6,411 bases of DNA from NCBI RefSeq assembly GCF_000720115.1, contig NZ_JOIR01000081.1, positions 1-6,411 on the forward strand. The letters run 5' to 3'. Origin of the DNA: Streptomyces sp. NRRL F-2580. Lineage in GTDB: Bacteria > Actinomycetota > Actinomycetes > Streptomycetales > Streptomycetaceae. A program made the position numbers and the translations under genes. Of the stretch, positions 5,428 to 6,411 are shown piece after piece (position 1 is the first letter of the stretch; every line of letters begins with the position of its first letter). The notes under the pieces were generated by a model that worked only from the letters and a program-made list of their open reading frames with translations, did not search any database and was not told where the DNA came from.

Positions 5428-6297
5428 ATGCAACCGACGTACGTACTGGTCCACGGAGCCTTCGCGAACTCCTTCTCCTTCGCGCCCCTCCAGGCGGAAC
5501 TCGGCCTCCTCGGACACCGTTCGGTCGCCGTCGACCTGCCCGGCCACGGCTTCCAGGCGACCTTCACCCCCGCCTACCAAACCCCGCAGGACCTCGAAGC
5601 CCTCGCCTCCGCGCCCGGCTCGATCAAGGGCGTCACGCTCGCCGACAACGCCGCGCACCTGATCGGGATCCTGGAACGGGCCAAGCGCAACGGCCCCGTG
5701 ATCCTCGTCTCGCACAGCCGCGGCGGCATCACGGCCACGGCCGCGGCCAACGCGCGCCCGGACCTGATCGACCGCATCGTCTACGTCTCGGCCTGGTGCC
5801 CGGTCCGTCTCGACGTCGGCGACTACTACGCCGAGCCGGAGATGGCCGGGGTCGACCCCGCCGCCTTCGCCTCGGCGCTGGCCGGGAACCCCGCCGACCT
5901 CGGGCTGCTCCGGGTCAACTTCCGCACCGCACACCCGGACGCGCTCGCGGCGTTCAAGGCGGCCTTCTTCGCCGACGGCACCGACGAGCAGTTCCTCGCC
6001 TTCCTGAACACCTTCCAGCCCGACGAGAACCTGGACGTCGGCGGCTCCGCCGACCGGGCGCAGGCCGCGACCTGGGGCCGCACCCCGAAGACCTACATCC
6101 GCCTGGCCGACGACGCGAGCCTGCCCCTCGCCCTCCAGGACCGGCTGATCCGCGAGGGCGACGAGCTGACGCCGGACAACCCGTACGACGTCCGCACGCT
6201 GGAGGGCAGCCACCTGAAGTGGCTGGCCGACCCGGCGCCGGCGGCCCGCGCTCTGGGCGAACTCGCCACGCTCCCGTCCCCGCCCGCCCAGGCGTGA
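5428..6297 (+). CDS. Alpha/beta hydrolase (hydroxynitrile lyase/methylesterase-like)
   Basis: The protein has 289 residues and begins MQPTYVLVHGAFANSFSFAP, with the oxyanion-hole HGAF at 9-12 and VDLPGHGF following, as in the plant hydroxynitrile lyase/methylesterase-like branch of the fold. The nucleophile is S97 in SHSRGG; the usual GxSxG first glycine is S95. The likely catalytic acid is D229 (DDASLP, aligned with the family's D-x3-P) and the histidine is H262 (EGSHLKW). The fold is complete and no signal peptide is seen, so it is probably cytoplasmic. The reaction is probably hydrolysis of an ester or a related bond in a small molecule; the substrate is unknown. ATG 5428 is preferred because GGAAAG and GTGAG (5411-5420) lie 7-11 nt upstream. 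GTG 5416 is possible and adds four residues. It follows the fusion gene by 100 bp on the same strand, so the two may act on the same compound (inference). Confidence 0.93.
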   Translation: MQPTYVLVHGAFANSFSFAPLQAELGLLGHRSVAVDLPGHGFQATFTPAYQTPQDLEALASAPGSIKGVTLADNAAHLIGILERAKRNGPVILVSHSRGGITATAAANARPDLIDRIVYVSAWCPVRLDVGDYYAEPEMAGVDPAAFASALAGNPADLGLLRVNFRTAHPDALAAFKAAFFADGTDEQFLAFLNTFQPDENLDVGGSADRAQAATWGRTPKTYIRLADDASLPLALQDRLIREGDELTPDNPYDVRTLEGSHLKWLADPAPAARALGELATLPSPPAQA

Positions 6298-6317
6298 CCG
6301 GAACCGGCCGAGGGGGC

Positions 6318-6337
6318 CTGTCACGCGCCTGTGACAG
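6318..6337. terminator. 7-bp inverted repeat after the hydrolase: terminator or operator
   Basis: CTGTCAC (6318-6324) and GTGACAG (6331-6337) are perfect inverted repeats around a 6-nt spacer, starting 21 nt after the hydrolase stop. The position suits a terminator for the rightward genes. The stem is only moderately GC-rich and no T tract follows directly, so it could instead be a dyad operator (TGTCAC-N6-GTGACA) for a gene beyond the right edge. The sequence cannot decide between these. Confidence 0.45.
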
Positions 6338-6411
6338 TCGGCGGACAGCGTCGTGAAGTGCGGGAGTCAGTCTTTTAACCAGACGGACAAAACAGACATT
6401 TCATCACTGTC
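6338..6411. other. Non-coding, AT-richer right edge
   Basis: No open frame of credible codon use enters this stretch. From about 6368 onward it is markedly AT-richer than the rest (cttttaacc, gacaaaacagacatttcatc), which suggests an intergenic region with a promoter for a gene beyond the window. CAGAC occurs twice, 14 nt apart (start to start), at about 6380-6400. I could not identify a confident -35/-10 pair. Confidence 0.4.

Noticed and set aside
5131..6324. 397-codon minus-strand open frame opposite the hydrolase gene
   Set aside because: Arg/Gly/Val-rich shadow with no motif. The hydrolase on the plus strand has a complete catalytic triad.
1..6411. Search for CRISPR arrays, tRNA/rRNA genes, insertion sequences and attachment sites
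   Set aside because: No spaced direct repeats of CRISPR type, no tRNA-like cloverleaf, no transposase-like protein and no long terminal inverted repeats were seen by eye.

Overview
The window is very GC-rich, has actinomycete-style genes (strong G/C at third codon positions, GTG starts, weak Shine-Dalgarno sequences) and looks like Streptomyces or a close relative. This is inferred from composition and protein families alone. It appears to be chromosomal accessory DNA. I see no rRNA, tRNA, transposase, integrase or CRISPR array.

Layout. (1) At 1-265 is the 3' end of a plus-strand gene whose product ends in a Pro/Glu/Thr/Lys pentapeptide-repeat tail. (2) At 266-452 is a convergent intergenic region with a likely bidirectional terminator carrying a UUCG tetraloop. 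(3) At 453-1346, on the minus strand, is a LysR-family regulator. (4) At 1347-1475 is an AT-richer divergent promoter region containing a perfect 9-bp inverted repeat, the best operator candidate here. (5) From 1476 to 6297 four plus-strand genes are spaced 64-100 bp apart, so they may form an operon: a hemerythrin-domain protein, a tandem-GNAT acetyltransferase, a fusion of a glycopeptide-type (GtfB-like) glycosyltransferase with a SAM-dependent methyltransferase, and an alpha/beta hydrolase. (6) At 6298-6411 is a non-coding tail with a 7-bp inverted repeat and a more AT-rich edge.

How the genes may work together (inference). The LysR protein probably binds the palindrome and controls itself and possibly the rightward genes. 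Those genes bring together a diiron-type sensor or carrier, acetyl transfer, glycosyl transfer, methyl transfer and ester or C-C bond hydrolysis. The set resembles a small-molecule tailoring or detoxification cassette. No polyketide synthase, NRPS or transporter is visible, so a substrate cannot be named.

The most noteworthy items are the in-frame glycosyltransferase-methyltransferase fusion, whose junction still contains an ATGA (start/stop overlap) sequence; the palindrome in the divergent promoter; a strong G-quadruplex-type C/G-run tract just upstream of the fusion gene; and an eight-unit pentanucleotide repeat at the start of the acetyltransferase gene. Most other long open frames, including long antisense ones, are GC-bias shadows.
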